64,000 bases of DNA, from NCBI RefSeq assembly GCF_902616385.1, contig NZ_CACMSM010000005.1, positions 20,929-84,928 on the forward strand. Direction: 5' to 3'. The DNA is from an uncultured Prochlorococcus sp. (lineage in GTDB: Bacteria; Cyanobacteriota; Cyanobacteriia; PCC-6307; Cyanobiaceae). A model generated the notes under the pieces. It saw only the letters and a program-made list of their open reading frames with translations. It ran no database searches and was not told the DNA's origin. This document shows positions 48,760 to 59,443 of this stretch, one piece after another (positions within the stretch are counted from its first letter, which is position 1; each line of letters starts with the position of its first letter). The position numbers and the translations under genes are program-made.

Positions 48760-49675
48760 TTTCTACTAATTTTTCAATAACTTCCTCTGAAACATTTTTA
48801 TTGGATAAATTTTCTATTTCTCTTAAACCTGTTGGACTGGTTACATTAATCTCGCTAAGCATTCCATTTATTACATCAATACCTACAAAAAATAAACCCT
48901 CATCTTTGAAGTGTTGAGATAATTCTGAGCAGATACTTTTTTCTTTTTCTGTTAATAATGTGGGTTCAGCCTTGCCTCCCATCGCTAAATTACTCCTAAA
49001 ATCGCCTCCTTGAGGAATCCTATTTATTGATCCAATTGCTTCTCCGTTTACGATAATTATTCTTTTATCACCCTCTATTACTTCAGGAATAAATTTTTGC
49101 ATCATAACGGGTAATTCTTCTTGAGAAGTGATTAATTCAATGATTGATTTAATTCCTGGAGAATTTTTATTTATCCTTATAACACCTTGACCACCTTTTC
49201 CTCCAAGAGGTTTTATGACTACTTCATTATTTATATTTGCAAAATTAATAAGATCTTTTACCTTACTCGCAACTATTGTAGGTGCCATTAAGTGGCTATA
49301 TCTTAAAGCACCTAGCTTTTCATTCCACGCTCTTAACGATGAGGGTTTGTTAATTACTTTTACTCCTTTTCTTTCGGCAACTTCTAAAAGATGGGTTGCA
49401 TATAAATAAGCCTCATTTACAGGAGGATCTTTTCTCATCCAAATGCAATTAAATTCGGCGAGAGGTATGCAATCATTCTCTTTGAAAGAAATCCAAGGAA
49501 TTACTTCAACTTTTACGGAAGATGCCCATACTTCATCACCTCTAGCTTCCAAGTCTTGAGGAGTACAACTCCAGATTTCAATATTTTTTTTTGATGATGC
49601 TTGCATTAAAGCAGCAGTTGAATCTTTTAAGGGATTTATATTTTTAATTGGATCTATTACGAATAGAAATTTCAT
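48752..49675 (-). CDS. gshB: Glutathione synthetase
   Basis: ATP-grasp ligase that joins gamma-glutamylcysteine and glycine. The 307 residues show [54 protein letters not shown] and the metal-binding [20 protein letters not shown]. It lies 5 bp after the glutaredoxin gene on the same strand, a tidy glutathione pair. Confidence 0.96.
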   Translation of the reverse strand: MKFLFVIDPIKNINPLKDSTAALMQASSKKNIEIWSCTPQDLEARGDEVWASSVKVEVIPWISFKENDCIPLAEFNCIWMRKDPPVNEAYLYATHLLEVAERKGVKVINKPSSLRAWNEKLGALRYSHLMAPTIVASKVKDLINFANINNEVVIKPLGGKGGQGVIRINKNSPGIKSIIELITSQEELPVMMQKFIPEVIEGDKRIIIVNGEAIGSINRIPQGGDFRSNLAMGGKAEPTLLTEKEKSICSELSQHFKDEGLFFVGIDVINGMLSEINVTSPTGLREIENLSNKNVSEEVIEKLVEII

Positions 49676-49680
49676 AAGAT

Positions 49681-49935
49681 CTAGTTTAATAATGCTTCTA
49701 ATTTATTTTCATTTTCTAATGCGTAGAGATCATCGCAGCCTCCGATACCCTCATTATCTATAAATATTTGTGGTAATGTTCTTCTACCATCAGCTCTTTC
49801 AATCATCAATGCTCTTGCATCTTCGTCACCATCTATTTTATATTCTGTAAAATTTACATTTTTTTTCTTGAGTAGTGATTTTGCTCTAATACAGAATGGG
49901 CAATATTGCCAAGTATAAATTTCAACTTTGGACAT
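49681..49935 (-). CDS. grxC: Glutaredoxin (dithiol, CPFC)
   Basis: An 84-residue thioredoxin-fold protein with redox site CPFC (C12, C15), cis-Pro in RTLPQIFID and [10 protein letters not shown] for glutathione binding. It uses glutathione to reduce disulfides. Upstream partner of gshB. Confidence 0.94.
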   Translation of the reverse strand: MSKVEIYTWQYCPFCIRAKSLLKKKNVNFTEYKIDGDEDARALMIERADGRRTLPQIFIDNEGIGGCDDLYALENENKLEALLN

Positions 49936-50011
49936 TTTTTTAAAATAATACTTAGTTTATACTATTAAACAAAAGTGCTTGTTAGATTATAAATAACGAT
50001 TAAATTCTATT

Positions 50012-51137
50012 TTGATAGATATTGCAGATTTCAAAAAAGATCTTTCGGAACTAACAGAGCGCCTGGGTAATGCTCAGGATTGTCTTTGACGTTCCAAGAT
50101 TAAAAGCGAAAAGGAAAGAGTTAGAGCAAATTTCTGCTCAGCCTGAATTTTGGGAAAATCAAGAAGAAGCTAAAAAGCAAATGTTAATCCTTGATGATGT
50201 CAAAGCACAACTCGAATTGTTAGATAAATGGAAAACTTTTATTTCTGATGCTAATGCCTCTCTTGAGCTTTATTCTCTAGAACCCGAAGAGGAAATGATT
50301 TTAGAATCGCAGCTGGGATTAAAGAAATTAAGAGAGAATTTGGATAAATGGGAATTTGAAAGATTGTTATGTGGTGAATACGATAAGGAAGGAGCAGTAG
50401 TTTCTATTAACGCAGGTGCGGGTGGAACAGATGCGCAGGATTGGGTAGAGATATTATTAAGAATGTACTCAAGATGGGCCGATAATAATCAAATGAGCCT
50501 TTTCATTAATGAATTATCTCAAGGAGAAGAAGCAGGTATTAAAAGTGTAACGTTCGAAATTGATGGAAAATATGCATATGGCTATCTGCAACATGAAAAA
50601 GGAACTCATAGATTAGTAAGAATTTCTCCTTTCAATGCCAATGGCAAAAGACAAACCAGCTTTGCTGGGGTAGAGGTTATGCCAAAATTAGATGATAATA
50701 TTACACTTGATATACCTGAAAAAGATTTAGAAATCACAACAAGTAGATCCGGTGGAGCTGGAGGACAAAATGTTAATAAAGTAGAAACAGCAGTGAGAAT
50801 TGTTCATTTGCCTTCAGGGATTTCAGTAAGATGTACCCAAGAAAGATCTCAATTACAAAATAAAGAAAAAGCTATGTTACTTTTAAAGTCTAAACTATTA
50901 GTGATTGCTAAAGAACAACGAGCTGCTCAAGTCGCTGATATTAAAGGTGATATTGTGGAAGCTGCATGGGGCAATCAAATAAGAAATTATGTTTTCCATC
51001 CCTATCAAATGGTAAAAGATCTTAGGACTATGCAGGAGACTAACGAGTTAGATAGTGTTTTAGATGGTGGACTTGAACCATTTATTCATGAATTATTACG
51101 TATGAATATTTCTTCTAAGAATCTATTGAATAACTAA
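50012..51137 (+). CDS. prfB: Peptide chain release factor 2, programmed +1 frameshift
   Basis: Terminates translation at UGA and UAA. The first frame starts at TTG 50012 and runs 25 codons ([20 protein letters not shown]...) to an in-frame TGA at 50087-50089 in the classic CTT-TGA-C site; a Shine-Dalgarno-like CAGGA lies 4 nt before the CTT. A +1 shift continues at GAC (50088) to the stop at 51137, giving about 374 residues. The second part has SPF ([20 protein letters not shown]) for stop recognition and GGQ ([13 protein letters not shown], about nt 50749-50775). Reading only the second frame from ATG 50070 would miss the N-terminus. Confidence 0.93.
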
Positions 51138-51319
51138 TGGAAAATAAAAACGAAATTTTAGAAAAAAAAGTTTCTCCTCCAAGCTTTATAAAGCTTGCTA
51201 TGAGAAATATGGTAAGAAAAGGCTCAAAAAGTATTTCTCATTTTTCAATAACCTTTCTAGTTTTAATTAGTATATTAATACTTGTGGCCACAATAGGTAA
51301 GCCCAATATTCCAGTTTAA
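51137..51319 (+). CDS. DUF3285-like small membrane protein
   Basis: A 60-residue protein with one membrane helix near its C-terminus (SITFLVLISILILVATIG) and a basic PPSFIKLAMRNMVRKGSKS segment before it. This matches the small cyanobacterial DUF3285 group as I recall it. The start overlaps the prfB stop by one base (TAATG), and ybeY follows after 6 bp, so prfB-DUF3285-ybeY-dgkA are probably one transcript. Function unknown. Confidence 0.85.
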   Translation: MENKNEILEKKVSPPSFIKLAMRNMVRKGSKSISHFSITFLVLISILILVATIGKPNIPV

Positions 51320-51325
51320 GAATGT

Positions 51326-51865
51326 ATGAAAGAAAAAATTATTTCTGAAATAAATTTAGATTTGGTTTTTCAATGTAATGATTTCTCTCAATTTTCAAAT
51401 AAGTTAAAAGATACTAAAACTCATCTTATTTTTGAATCTATTTTTTGGGAGAAAGTTTTTTTATCTTGGATAAATACTATATTAAAAAAAGAGGATTATG
51501 AATTACTAAATTATATTTTTGAAAAAAAATCTTTTTCATTAGGCTTACAGATAATATCTAATCAAGAAATTGCTTCTTTGAATAAGAAATGGATGCAAAA
51601 AAATGGTCCAACTGATGTTCTATCTTTCCCAATTATTTCTGATGAATCTCTAAATAATTTAGATCATATAGAGTTGGGAGATATTTTTATATCATTAGAG
51701 ATGGCACTTGAGCAATCTTATGAATATAAACATTCAATTTATAGAGAGATGATCTGGTTGGCTAGTCATGGATTTTTACATCTTTTGGGATGGAAACATA
51801 ATAATGAGCATGATTTAGAAAATATGTTAAATTTCCAAGAATATTTAATTACTCGATTAGATTAA
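51326..51865 (+). CDS. ybeY: Endoribonuclease YbeY
   Basis: Metal-dependent RNase involved in 16S rRNA 3'-end maturation and ribosome quality control. The 179 residues end with the zinc-binding pattern [16 protein letters not shown] (three His; canonical HGxLHLLGYDH) and include [11 protein letters not shown] and [11 protein letters not shown]. The N-terminal 70 residues are longer and more divergent than in E. coli, as in other cyanobacteria. Confidence 0.93.
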   Translation: MKEKIISEINLDLVFQCNDFSQFSNKLKDTKTHLIFESIFWEKVFLSWINTILKKEDYELLNYIFEKKSFSLGLQIISNQEIASLNKKWMQKNGPTDVLSFPIISDESLNNLDHIELGDIFISLEMALEQSYEYKHSIYREMIWLASHGFLHLLGWKHNNEHDLENMLNFQEYLITRLD

Positions 51866-51871
51866 AAATCA

Positions 51872-52282
51872 ATGAAAAAAAAAATAAACTATTTAGAAAA
51901 TAGAAAAGAATCATACAAAACTTCTAGTAATGTATTTAAAAGTTTTAAGTATGCTTTCAGTGGTATTAATTATGTATTAAAAACTTCAAGAAATTTTAAA
52001 ATTCAATTAATTTTTGCAGTTACAAGTTTAATAATTGGTTTTTTACTCAAAATTAGTCTAAGTAATTATGTTATTTTGATTGGAACAATAATGTCTGTTT
52101 TAATATTAGAAATATTGAACACATCTATTGAATCAATTGTTGATTTAGTAGTGAAAAAAGAATTTAGTATTATGGCTAAAATTTCAAAAGATACTTCTGC
52201 AGGAGCAGTATTATTAGCTTCCATTAATTCTGTTATTATTGCTGTATATATCTTTGTTCCTAAAATAAAGTTGTTATTTTAA
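51872..52282 (+). CDS. dgkA: Diacylglycerol kinase
   Basis: Small trimeric-type integral membrane kinase; 136 residues with three helices. The signature EILNTSIESIVDLV (E, N, E and D of the DgkA active site) is clear, as is the amphipathic surface segment SFKYAFSGINYVLKTSRNFK. It recycles diacylglycerol or phosphorylates undecaprenol. Six bp after ybeY, a common bacterial neighbour. Confidence 0.93.
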   Translation: MKKKINYLENRKESYKTSSNVFKSFKYAFSGINYVLKTSRNFKIQLIFAVTSLIIGFLLKISLSNYVILIGTIMSVLILEILNTSIESIVDLVVKKEFSIMAKISKDTSAGAVLLASINSVIIAVYIFVPKIKLLF

Positions 52283-52294
52283 ATCCATATAAAT

Positions 52295-52891
52295 ATGTTT
52301 CTTGTTATTGATAATTACGATAGTTTTACTTATAACCTTGTCCAATATTTAGGAGAACTTTCAGTTGAGCATGAAATAACTAAAGAATTAATTGTTAAAA
52401 GAAATGATGAAATAACTCTAGAAGAAATTATCAAACTAAATCCTGGTGGAATTCTCTTATCTCCAGGTCCAGGTAATCCAGATCAATCTGGAATTTGTCT
52501 GCCAATTCTAAAAAAATTATCTAAAAATATTCCGACCTTGGGAGTTTGTTTAGGTCATCAAGCTTTGGCCCAAGCTTTTGGAGGTAAGGTTATAGTTGGG
52601 AAAGAACTTATGCATGGTAAGACATCTAAAATATTTCATAATCAAAAAGGATTGTTTAAAAATATCGAGACTCCATTTGTGGCTACTAGATATCATAGTC
52701 TTATAGTTGATTCAAGTTCTTTACCATCTTGTTTCGACATAACTGCGACTTTAGAAGACTCAACAATTATGGCTATCTCTCATAAAGAATATAAACATTT
52801 ACATGGGGTACAGTTCCATCCTGAAAGTGTGTTGACGCAATTTGGTCATAAATTAATTAGTAATTTTCTAAAAATGGCTGAACAAAAGTAA
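52295..52891 (+). CDS. trpG: Glutamine amidotransferase of anthranilate / aminodeoxychorismate synthase
   Basis: Class I amidotransferase of 198 residues that supplies ammonia to the chorismate-using partner. Conserved: DNYDSFTYNLVQYL, LSPGPGNPDQSGIC, nucleophile in GVCLGHQALAQAFGG and HGVQFHPESVLTQFGH. In many cyanobacteria a single amphibolic subunit serves both tryptophan (TrpG) and folate (PabA) pathways; sequence does not tell which. Last of the prfB-to-trpG run. Confidence 0.92.
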   Translation: MFLVIDNYDSFTYNLVQYLGELSVEHEITKELIVKRNDEITLEEIIKLNPGGILLSPGPGNPDQSGICLPILKKLSKNIPTLGVCLGHQALAQAFGGKVIVGKELMHGKTSKIFHNQKGLFKNIETPFVATRYHSLIVDSSSLPSCFDITATLEDSTIMAISHKEYKHLHGVQFHPESVLTQFGHKLISNFLKMAEQK

Positions 52892-52910
52892 AATAAAAAA
52901 AATTAATATT

Positions 52911-53636
52911 ATGATTTCTCAAATTAAAAACTTTTTATTTTTGATATTAGTTAGCTCTTTTTTACCTTCCTCATTATTGGCAAGGAACTTAGGAATAAAA
53001 AGTTTGGGACATAGTAGTTTTTTAATTACTAGTGAAGATAAATCTATTCTTATAAATCCCTTTAAATCAATAGGTTGTGCAAGTAATTTAAAGGAGCCAA
53101 AAGAAGTCAAAGTAGATTTTATTTTGGCTAGTTCTAGGCTTCCAGATGAAGGATATAACCCTAATGATCAATTAATGTTCGTTGACCCAGGAATCTATCA
53201 ATTTGAGGATATTTTATTAAATGGAATTTCTGTACCACATGACAGAGTAGATGGAAGAAGATTTGGGATGGCAACTGTTTGGAGTTGGGAGCAGAATGAT
53301 CTTAAAATTGTTCATATGGGAGGAGCTGCTGGTGATATTGATATAAACAGTCAAATTATTTTGTCTAGTCCAGATATATTGTTTATTTCAATTGGAGGAG
53401 GAATAAAATCTTACAATGGTAAAGAAGCCTCAAAAATAGTTAAGCTTCTAAAACCTAATGTAGTTATTCCTGTTCACTTTGAACGCGGCAAAAAAATTAA
53501 TAAAGAATGTGATTTCTCAAATGCTGATTTATTTATCGAAAATATGAAAGATTTTAAAGTAAAATATCTTGGAAAAGATTTTCAAATAAAACCAAAAAGA
53601 ATCGATCAAAACACAATTTATATTTTCAGTAATTAA
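52911..53636 (+). CDS. Exported metallo-beta-lactamase-fold protein with degenerate metal site
   Basis: A 241-residue protein with a signal peptide (FLFLILVSSFLPSSLLA, cleavage probably after residue 24) and a UlaG-like MBL fold (LGHSSFLITSEDKSILINPF). The main zinc motif HxHxDH, expected after FIL, is replaced by ASSRLPDEGYN (73-83). H34, H110-D111, H135 in IVHMGGAAGDID and the His in VIPVHFE remain. So it is exported but probably lacks normal hydrolase chemistry, or uses another metal arrangement. Converges on hisC with 4-bp overlap. Function unknown. Confidence 0.8.
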   Translation: MISQIKNFLFLILVSSFLPSSLLARNLGIKSLGHSSFLITSEDKSILINPFKSIGCASNLKEPKEVKVDFILASSRLPDEGYNPNDQLMFVDPGIYQFEDILLNGISVPHDRVDGRRFGMATVWSWEQNDLKIVHMGGAAGDIDINSQIILSSPDILFISIGGGIKSYNGKEASKIVKLLKPNVVIPVHFERGKKINKECDFSNADLFIENMKDFKVKYLGKDFQIKPKRIDQNTIYIFSN

Positions 53637-54742
53637 TTTTTTAAATCTAATATCTTGTAATTGTCCCAGAAAAAAATCATTTGTTCTTTAGTTCCAATAC
53701 TAACCCTTATAGAATTACCGATATCTTTTTTGTTTTCCATACTTCTAATAAGAATACCTTTTTCTCTCATCTGTTGTATTAAGATTTTAGGATCTTTTTT
53801 TGGCCAAATTAAGAAATAATTACCTCCACTAAAGTGAGTTCTAATTTTTGTTGATTTAAATTTACTTAAAATCCATTCCCTCGCCTTTTTTACTTCTAAA
53901 ACATAATTATCAATATATGATTTGTCTTTAAGTGCTGCTAATGCAGCTGTTACAGCAAAACTATTTACATCATATGGTCCTGAAACTTTATTAATGTACT
54001 GAATTAAATTTTTATTGCCAAAAGTAAAACCTATTCTTAAACCAGCTAGACCTGCAGTTTTTGAAAGAGATTGGATTATTAGTATATTTTTATTCTTTTC
54101 AAAATCTATCGATTCAAGAAGACTATCTCCATTAAATTTTTCATATAGTTCATCAACAACTATTAATGAATCTTTATTGATATTGGCTAAATTAATTATT
54201 TCATGAGAGCTTAGAACAGTTCCTGTTGGATTATTTGGATTGCAAATAAATATTAACTTTGGATTATGCTTTATTATTTTTTCCCTAAATTCTCCGATGG
54301 GGAATAGAAAATTTTCTCCAATGTAAGAACAACTTATTTTTTTCATTCCTCGGATTTCTGCACAAGGAGAATAGTAACCAAAAGTTGGATTCGTGGTTAG
54401 AAATATCTGATCTTTTTCTCCAAAGCAATTGAAAATTGCATTTATTGCTGCATCTGCTCCATTGAAAATTCCGATTTCATCATTACCAAATTTTCTTGAA
54501 TCAAGATATTCATCACATAAAAAATTTTTTAAAAAATTATATTCTGGATAAATTGATATCTCATCTAATTTTATCGCTTGTAATGCCTCTAAAACCTTAG
54601 GACTTGGACCTAAAGTATTTTCATTAAAGTCTAAGCGGAGTAAATTTCTTCTATTTTCTAAAGGTGCAGAGTAAGACTGCATATTTATTATTTCTTCTCT
54701 TGGTTTTGGGAAAAGATTATTTAATGGATCAAAATCATTCAT
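53633..54742 (-). CDS. hisC: Histidinol-phosphate aminotransferase family
   Basis: PLP aminotransferase, fold type I, 369 residues. Seen: RLDFNENTLGPSPKVLEAL, CNPNNPTGTVLSSHEI, VVDELYEKFNGDS, the PLP Lys in SLSKTAGLAGLRIG and the C-terminal SIRVSIGTKEQM. HisC is the natural call, but CobC/CobD-like relatives share these motifs. Starts on the last base of argS, so probably coupled to it. Confidence 0.82.
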   Translation of the reverse strand: MNDFDPLNNLFPKPREEIINMQSYSAPLENRRNLLRLDFNENTLGPSPKVLEALQAIKLDEISIYPEYNFLKNFLCDEYLDSRKFGNDEIGIFNGADAAINAIFNCFGEKDQIFLTTNPTFGYYSPCAEIRGMKKISCSYIGENFLFPIGEFREKIIKHNPKLIFICNPNNPTGTVLSSHEIINLANINKDSLIVVDELYEKFNGDSLLESIDFEKNKNILIIQSLSKTAGLAGLRIGFTFGNKNLIQYINKVSGPYDVNSFAVTAALAALKDKSYIDNYVLEVKKAREWILSKFKSTKIRTHFSGGNYFLIWPKKDPKILIQQMREKGILIRSMENKKDIGNSIRVSIGTKEQMIFFWDNYKILDLKN

Positions 54743-56556
54743 TACATTCTTTCTAAAGTTTCAATTCCTAAAAGCTCTAAGCTTAATTTTAGTGTTTTTG
54801 CAGTAAGGTCACATAAATTAAGCCTAGAGATTTTTATATTTTTTTCTTCTTTGAGGATTGGAACTTGATCATAGAATCTATTAAAAGTCTGACATAGCTC
54901 GAACAGATAATTGCATAATCTATTTGGCATTAAGTCTTTTTCAATAGAAATTATGACTTCATCGAACCTAAGTAATTTTCTGATAAGTTTCCACTCAGAT
55001 TTATGTTCATAATTTACGTACTGAAAATCTTTAGATTCATAAACAAAATCATTTTTTCTTTTAATTCCTAAAATTCTTACAAGTGTATATAACAAATAAG
55101 GAGCAGTATTACCATTAAGGGAAAGCATTTTATCAAAACTAAATTGATAATTAGTAATTCTATTTTGACTTAAATCTGCATACTTAACAGCTCCTAATCC
55201 AATAATTCTTGAAGTATTTGCTATAAACTCTTCGGTCTCATAACGATCCTCATCTTCTAATCTTTTCAATAAATCTTCTTTTGCTCTTCTAACTGCTTCA
55301 TTTAATAAATCTTTTAGGCGTATTGTTTCACCTTCTCTTGTCTTAAGTTTTTTGCCATCAATTCCTTGAACTAACCCAAAAGGGACATGGTCTACTTGAC
55401 AATTTTCTGGGATCCATTTTGCCTTTTTTGCAACTTGAAAAACTCCAGCAAAATGATTTGCTTGCCCATGATCAGTTACATAAATAATTCTTGAAGCATC
55501 ATCGCCATTAGGAGGTTTATTGAATCGGTATCTTATAGCAGCAAGATCTGTGGTGGCATAATTAAAACCTCCATCTTTTTTTTGAATAATTAGCGGTAAT
55601 GGTTTGCCTTCTTTATTAGTCATCCCATCTAAAAATACACATTTTGCTCCTTGATCTTCTACTAAAATTTTTTCTAAATTCAAATCATCAATAACTGATT
55701 TTAAGAAGGGATTATAAAAAGATTCACCTCTTTCTTCTATTTTTATTTTTAAATTTTTATAGATTTCATCAAATTCTTTCCTTGATTGATCACATAATAA
55801 TTTCCAAGCTTTAATCGATTTAATATCTCCACTTTGTAACTTAACTACTTCCTCTCTAGATCTTTTTTGGAATTCAGATTCGTTATCAAATCTTTTTTTT
55901 GATTCTTTATAAAATTCAACTAAATCACTTATCTTGATCTTTCCTATTTCTTCTAGATCATTTGAATATAAATCTTTGAGCTGCGTAATAAGCATGCCAA
56001 ATTGTGTTCCCCAATCACCAACATGATTGAGTCTTAATACTTCATAACCTCTTAACTCGAAAATTCTAGATATTGAGTCACCTATTATTGTTGATCTTAA
56101 ATGCCCTACATGCATTTCTTTAGCAATATTAGGGCTTGAAAAATCTACTATAACTTTATTGGACAAACCACTATCTAAATCTTTTCTAATTAGAGGTATG
56201 CCAGCCCTATTGCATTGAATATTTGACTTAATTTGATTTATTAGAACCTCATCTTTTAATTTTATATTTATAAATCCAGGTCCAGCTATTTCTAGACTCT
56301 TACATAATTTTGCTATGCTTTTATTTTTATTTAAAAGGTTAATAAAATCATTAGAAATATCTCTTGGGTTCTTTTTATATATTTTAGATAAACTTAAACA
56401 AACATTACATTGATAATCTCCAAATGCCTCTTTTGATGATTGAGTAATTAAATTCTTGCTAAGAATTGCGAATTCTCCTTTTTTATCATTTTTTTCAAGA
56501 CTATCTAAAAGAGATTGTTCAAATTGTTTTGTTAATTCTTTAAAAATGATTAGCAT
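54742..56556 (-). CDS. argS: Arginyl-tRNA synthetase
   Basis: Class I synthetase of 604 residues. The HIGH signature appears as [12 protein letters not shown], the KMSK region as [17 protein letters not shown], which is a typically weak ArgS version. The C-terminal anticodon-binding domain ends [10 protein letters not shown]. The N-terminal Add-1 tRNA-binding domain is present in the first 110 residues. hisC follows with a 1-bp overlap. Confidence 0.97.
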   Translation of the reverse strand: MLIIFKELTKQFEQSLLDSLEKNDKKGEFAILSKNLITQSSKEAFGDYQCNVCLSLSKIYKKNPRDISNDFINLLNKNKSIAKLCKSLEIAGPGFINIKLKDEVLINQIKSNIQCNRAGIPLIRKDLDSGLSNKVIVDFSSPNIAKEMHVGHLRSTIIGDSISRIFELRGYEVLRLNHVGDWGTQFGMLITQLKDLYSNDLEEIGKIKISDLVEFYKESKKRFDNESEFQKRSREEVVKLQSGDIKSIKAWKLLCDQSRKEFDEIYKNLKIKIEERGESFYNPFLKSVIDDLNLEKILVEDQGAKCVFLDGMTNKEGKPLPLIIQKKDGGFNYATTDLAAIRYRFNKPPNGDDASRIIYVTDHGQANHFAGVFQVAKKAKWIPENCQVDHVPFGLVQGIDGKKLKTREGETIRLKDLLNEAVRRAKEDLLKRLEDEDRYETEEFIANTSRIIGLGAVKYADLSQNRITNYQFSFDKMLSLNGNTAPYLLYTLVRILGIKRKNDFVYESKDFQYVNYEHKSEWKLIRKLLRFDEVIISIEKDLMPNRLCNYLFELCQTFNRFYDQVPILKEEKNIKISRLNLCDLTAKTLKLSLELLGIETLERM

Positions 56557-56583
56557 TAATTATTCAATTATTTATCTATATGA

Positions 56584-57450
56584 TTAATTAATATAACGCA
56601 TACTCAAATCAATCCAATTACTTTTGGTGATTGAAGAACTTGTTGAAATCAAATCAATACCTTTTATTAGATATTTACTAATTTCTTGAGGGTTTATTCC
56701 AGAAACTTCTATTATCAAATTTTTATTAACTTCTTTTTGTAGACTATTAATTGATAACTCTCTTAATTCTTGAACGTTTTTTTTGATTATTTCAGGACTA
56801 AGTTCATCTAATAAGATACTATCCGCTCCTGCTAATACTGCTTCTTTTGCCTGGTCGATATTCTCAGCTTCAATTATGATATGAGTTGTAAAAGGCGAAT
56901 TTAGGCGAATATTTTGCACTGCATTCTTAAGATTATCTGTCCATGCAATATGATTTTCTTTGATCATAGCAGCATCGTATAATCCCATTCTATGATTCAC
57001 CCCACCTCCGCATTTGAATGCATATTTTTCAAATATTCTTAAGCCAGGAGTCGTTTTCCTAGTATCTGCTAATTTTATATTTGTGCCTTCTAATTGATTT
57101 GTAAGATTCTTTGTATATGTTGATATTCCAGATAAATGCATTGCTATATTTAAGCTGATCCTTTCACTAGCGAGTAAACTTTTTGAAGGGCCATATATTT
57201 CTAAGATTTTTTGATCTTTAATAAATTTATCTCCATCAGAGATATTAAATTTTGGACTGATTTTTAAATCAATTTTTCTAAAAATTTCTTTTATAATTTC
57301 AACCCCGCAGAATATACCCTCTTCTTTTGCAATCCAATATGCATTACCATTCTCTTTTGTAATAGAGGAACTTGTAAGATCTCCCCTACCTATATCTTCA
57401 TCGATCCAATTATCAATGATTTTACTTATTATTGGAGTATTTAAATCCAC
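56584..57450 (-). CDS. nadC: Nicotinate-nucleotide pyrophosphorylase
   Basis: Quinolinate phosphoribosyltransferase of de novo NAD synthesis. The 288 residues include ALTEDIGRGDLTS-like WIDEDIGRGDLTSSS, ASERISLNIAMHLSGI, DTRKTTPGLRIFEKYA and GGGVNHRMGLYDAAMIKENH, then LLDELSPEII and VSGINPQEI. Located between mnmE and argS on the same strand. Confidence 0.95.
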   Translation of the reverse strand: MDLNTPIISKIIDNWIDEDIGRGDLTSSSITKENGNAYWIAKEEGIFCGVEIIKEIFRKIDLKISPKFNISDGDKFIKDQKILEIYGPSKSLLASERISLNIAMHLSGISTYTKNLTNQLEGTNIKLADTRKTTPGLRIFEKYAFKCGGGVNHRMGLYDAAMIKENHIAWTDNLKNAVQNIRLNSPFTTHIIIEAENIDQAKEAVLAGADSILLDELSPEIIKKNVQELRELSINSLQKEVNKNLIIEVSGINPQEISKYLIKGIDLISTSSSITKSNWIDLSMRYIN

Positions 57451-57532
57451 TAAACTAAGAAATAATTAATTAATAAAAATTAAACTGAAGTTAGAGAATC
57501 AACTATATATCACTATGTAATTTAACTCAAAT

Positions 57533-58915
57533 TTATTTACCAATACAAAACTTAGAAAAAATATTATCTAGAAGTTCCTCTGTTAATTCTTGACCAGTTA
57601 TTTTAGATAAGTTTTGAATTCCATCTCTCAGCTCAATTGATAACAAATCAAATGGTAATTTATTTTCAATTATTTCATCAGTATCATTTAAATTAGATAA
57701 GCAAGCAGCCAAATTTGTTAGATGTCTTTCGTTTAAAAATATATTGATATTTTCTACTTGTTTTAATCCGCATTTTTTTATAATTGTATCTATTAATAAT
57801 CTTTCACCATCATTATTCTTAATACTCATAAGAATTGTGTTTTTTAACTCATTTGAATTAATATTTTTGCAATCAATTAAATCTTTTTTATTGCCCAAAA
57901 TAGTAATTAATTTTTCTTTGGGAATTTCTTGTATTATTTTTTTGTCTTCTTCATTAAATCCTTCTTCAAGACTATAAATATAAATTATGAAATCTGACTC
58001 TTTTATTTTCCCAAAACTTTTTTTAATTCCAATACTTTCAATTTGTTCATGAGTTTCTCTTATGCCAGCAGTATCAATTATTTTCATTGGAATATCATTA
58101 ATAGTTAAATTAACTTCAATAACATCTCTAGTTGTTCCAGGAATATTAGTTACGATTGCTTTCTCTTTTTTTGCAAGCAAATTTAATAAAGAGCTTTTAC
58201 CAACATTTGTTTTACCTATAAGCGCAATGGATATTCCATTATGAATATATGAATTTCTTTTTGCATTTTCTATTAGTAACTCTATTTTTTCTTTGACTTT
58301 TTTAATGTTTTTTAGATATTTGGTGTAATCAAAATCTGTGAAGTCTTCTTCAAAATCAACTCTCGCTTCTATTTCGCAAAGTTGATTTATAAGGTCATTT
58401 TTAATATCATCAATTTTTTTCTTTATTTCTCCTTGAACCCCGCTAAAGGCTAACTCTGCTGATCTGGTATTGCTTGCATTAATTAATTGATTAATCGACT
58501 CGGCTTGAGTAAGGTCTATTTTCCCATTAAGAAAAGCTCTTTGACTAAATTCTCCTGGGTTTGCAAGTCTAACTCTAGAATTACTAGATAATAATATCTT
58601 TAAAACTTTATTTACTATGATAATTCCGCCGTGGCAATGAAGTTCAACTACATCCTCTCCTGTGAAGCTATTTGGGGATTTCATCACTAAAATTAAAACC
58701 TCATCTATAAATTTATTTTGTTTATTTTCCTGAATAAAACCACGAAAAACCCTATGTGATTCCCATGCATATTTAGATTTAGTTTGAACAATCTTTTTGC
58801 AAGAATTTATTGCGTCTTTCCCTGATACTCTTATTATCGCAACTCCTCCCTTCCCAATACTTATAGCTGAAGCAATTGCGGCTATCGTATCTTCTGTAGT
58901 AACTATCGAATCCAT
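57533..58915 (-). CDS. mnmE: tRNA modification GTPase MnmE
   Basis: With MnmG, makes the 5-carboxymethylaminomethyl group on wobble U34 of tRNAs. At 460 residues it has an N-terminal folate-binding domain, central GTPase domain with G1 [15 protein letters not shown] (about residue 230), G2 [11 protein letters not shown]3 DTAGIRE and G4 GNKKDL, and ends with the invariant C-terminal FCIGK. Complete and typical. Confidence 0.97.
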   Translation of the reverse strand: MDSIVTTEDTIAAIASAISIGKGGVAIIRVSGKDAINSCKKIVQTKSKYAWESHRVFRGFIQENKQNKFIDEVLILVMKSPNSFTGEDVVELHCHGGIIIVNKVLKILLSSNSRVRLANPGEFSQRAFLNGKIDLTQAESINQLINASNTRSAELAFSGVQGEIKKKIDDIKNDLINQLCEIEARVDFEEDFTDFDYTKYLKNIKKVKEKIELLIENAKRNSYIHNGISIALIGKTNVGKSSLLNLLAKKEKAIVTNIPGTTRDVIEVNLTINDIPMKIIDTAGIRETHEQIESIGIKKSFGKIKESDFIIYIYSLEEGFNEEDKKIIQEIPKEKLITILGNKKDLIDCKNINSNELKNTILMSIKNNDGERLLIDTIIKKCGLKQVENINIFLNERHLTNLAACLSNLNDTDEIIENKLPFDLLSIELRDGIQNLSKITGQELTEELLDNIFSKFCIGK

Positions 58916-58981
58916 CTCTCGCTTTGTTATGGATAATTAAGTAAGATTATCAAGAATTTAATTTTGAAATTTTCTTTCTGA

Positions 58982-59425
58982 ATGAGATTTAAAAGAGATA
59001 TTACCTATAAGAAAATTCTATCATTATTTAGGAGTCAGAATGGAAGTCCTTTCTTTAATGCTAAAGGTTTAGCTATAGGGGTATTTAGTGGTTGCTTTCC
59101 ATTTTTTGGTTTTCAGACTTTAATGGGAGTATTTTTTGCGAAAATAGCTAAGGGAAATATTGTTCTAGCTGCAATTGGTACCTGGATCAGCAACCCTTTT
59201 ACTTATATTCCACTTTATTATTTTAACTATAAAGTTGGTTCGATTTTTTTAAATAATCCTTCTAATAAAATTCTTGAAAAAAGTTTAGTTATTGATGACT
59301 TATGGAAACAAGGTAGAATTTTTTCCTTAAAATTACTCTTAGGTTCATCTTGTGTAGGTATTTTATTAGCTTTGATTTGCGGCAGTATTGTTTTGTTTAT
59401 CTACAAGATAAAAAGTAAAAGATAG
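58982..59425 (+). CDS. DUF2062 membrane protein
   Basis: A 147-residue membrane protein with three hydrophobic segments. The signature is GVFSGCFPFFGFQTLMGVFF then GTWISNPFTYIPLYYFNYKV, typical of DUF2062. Function is not established. It lies between mnmE (divergent) and spoT (convergent). Confidence 0.9.
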   Translation: MRFKRDITYKKILSLFRSQNGSPFFNAKGLAIGVFSGCFPFFGFQTLMGVFFAKIAKGNIVLAAIGTWISNPFTYIPLYYFNYKVGSIFLNNPSNKILEKSLVIDDLWKQGRIFSLKLLLGSSCVGILLALICGSIVLFIYKIKSKR

Positions 59426-59443
59426 ATTGATCTGATTTTAAAA

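Noticed and set aside
50070..51137. prfB as a plain ORF from ATG 50070
   Set aside because: The ATG overlaps the leader frame and ignores the CTT-TGA-C shift site; the N-terminus typical of RF2 is in the upstream frame.
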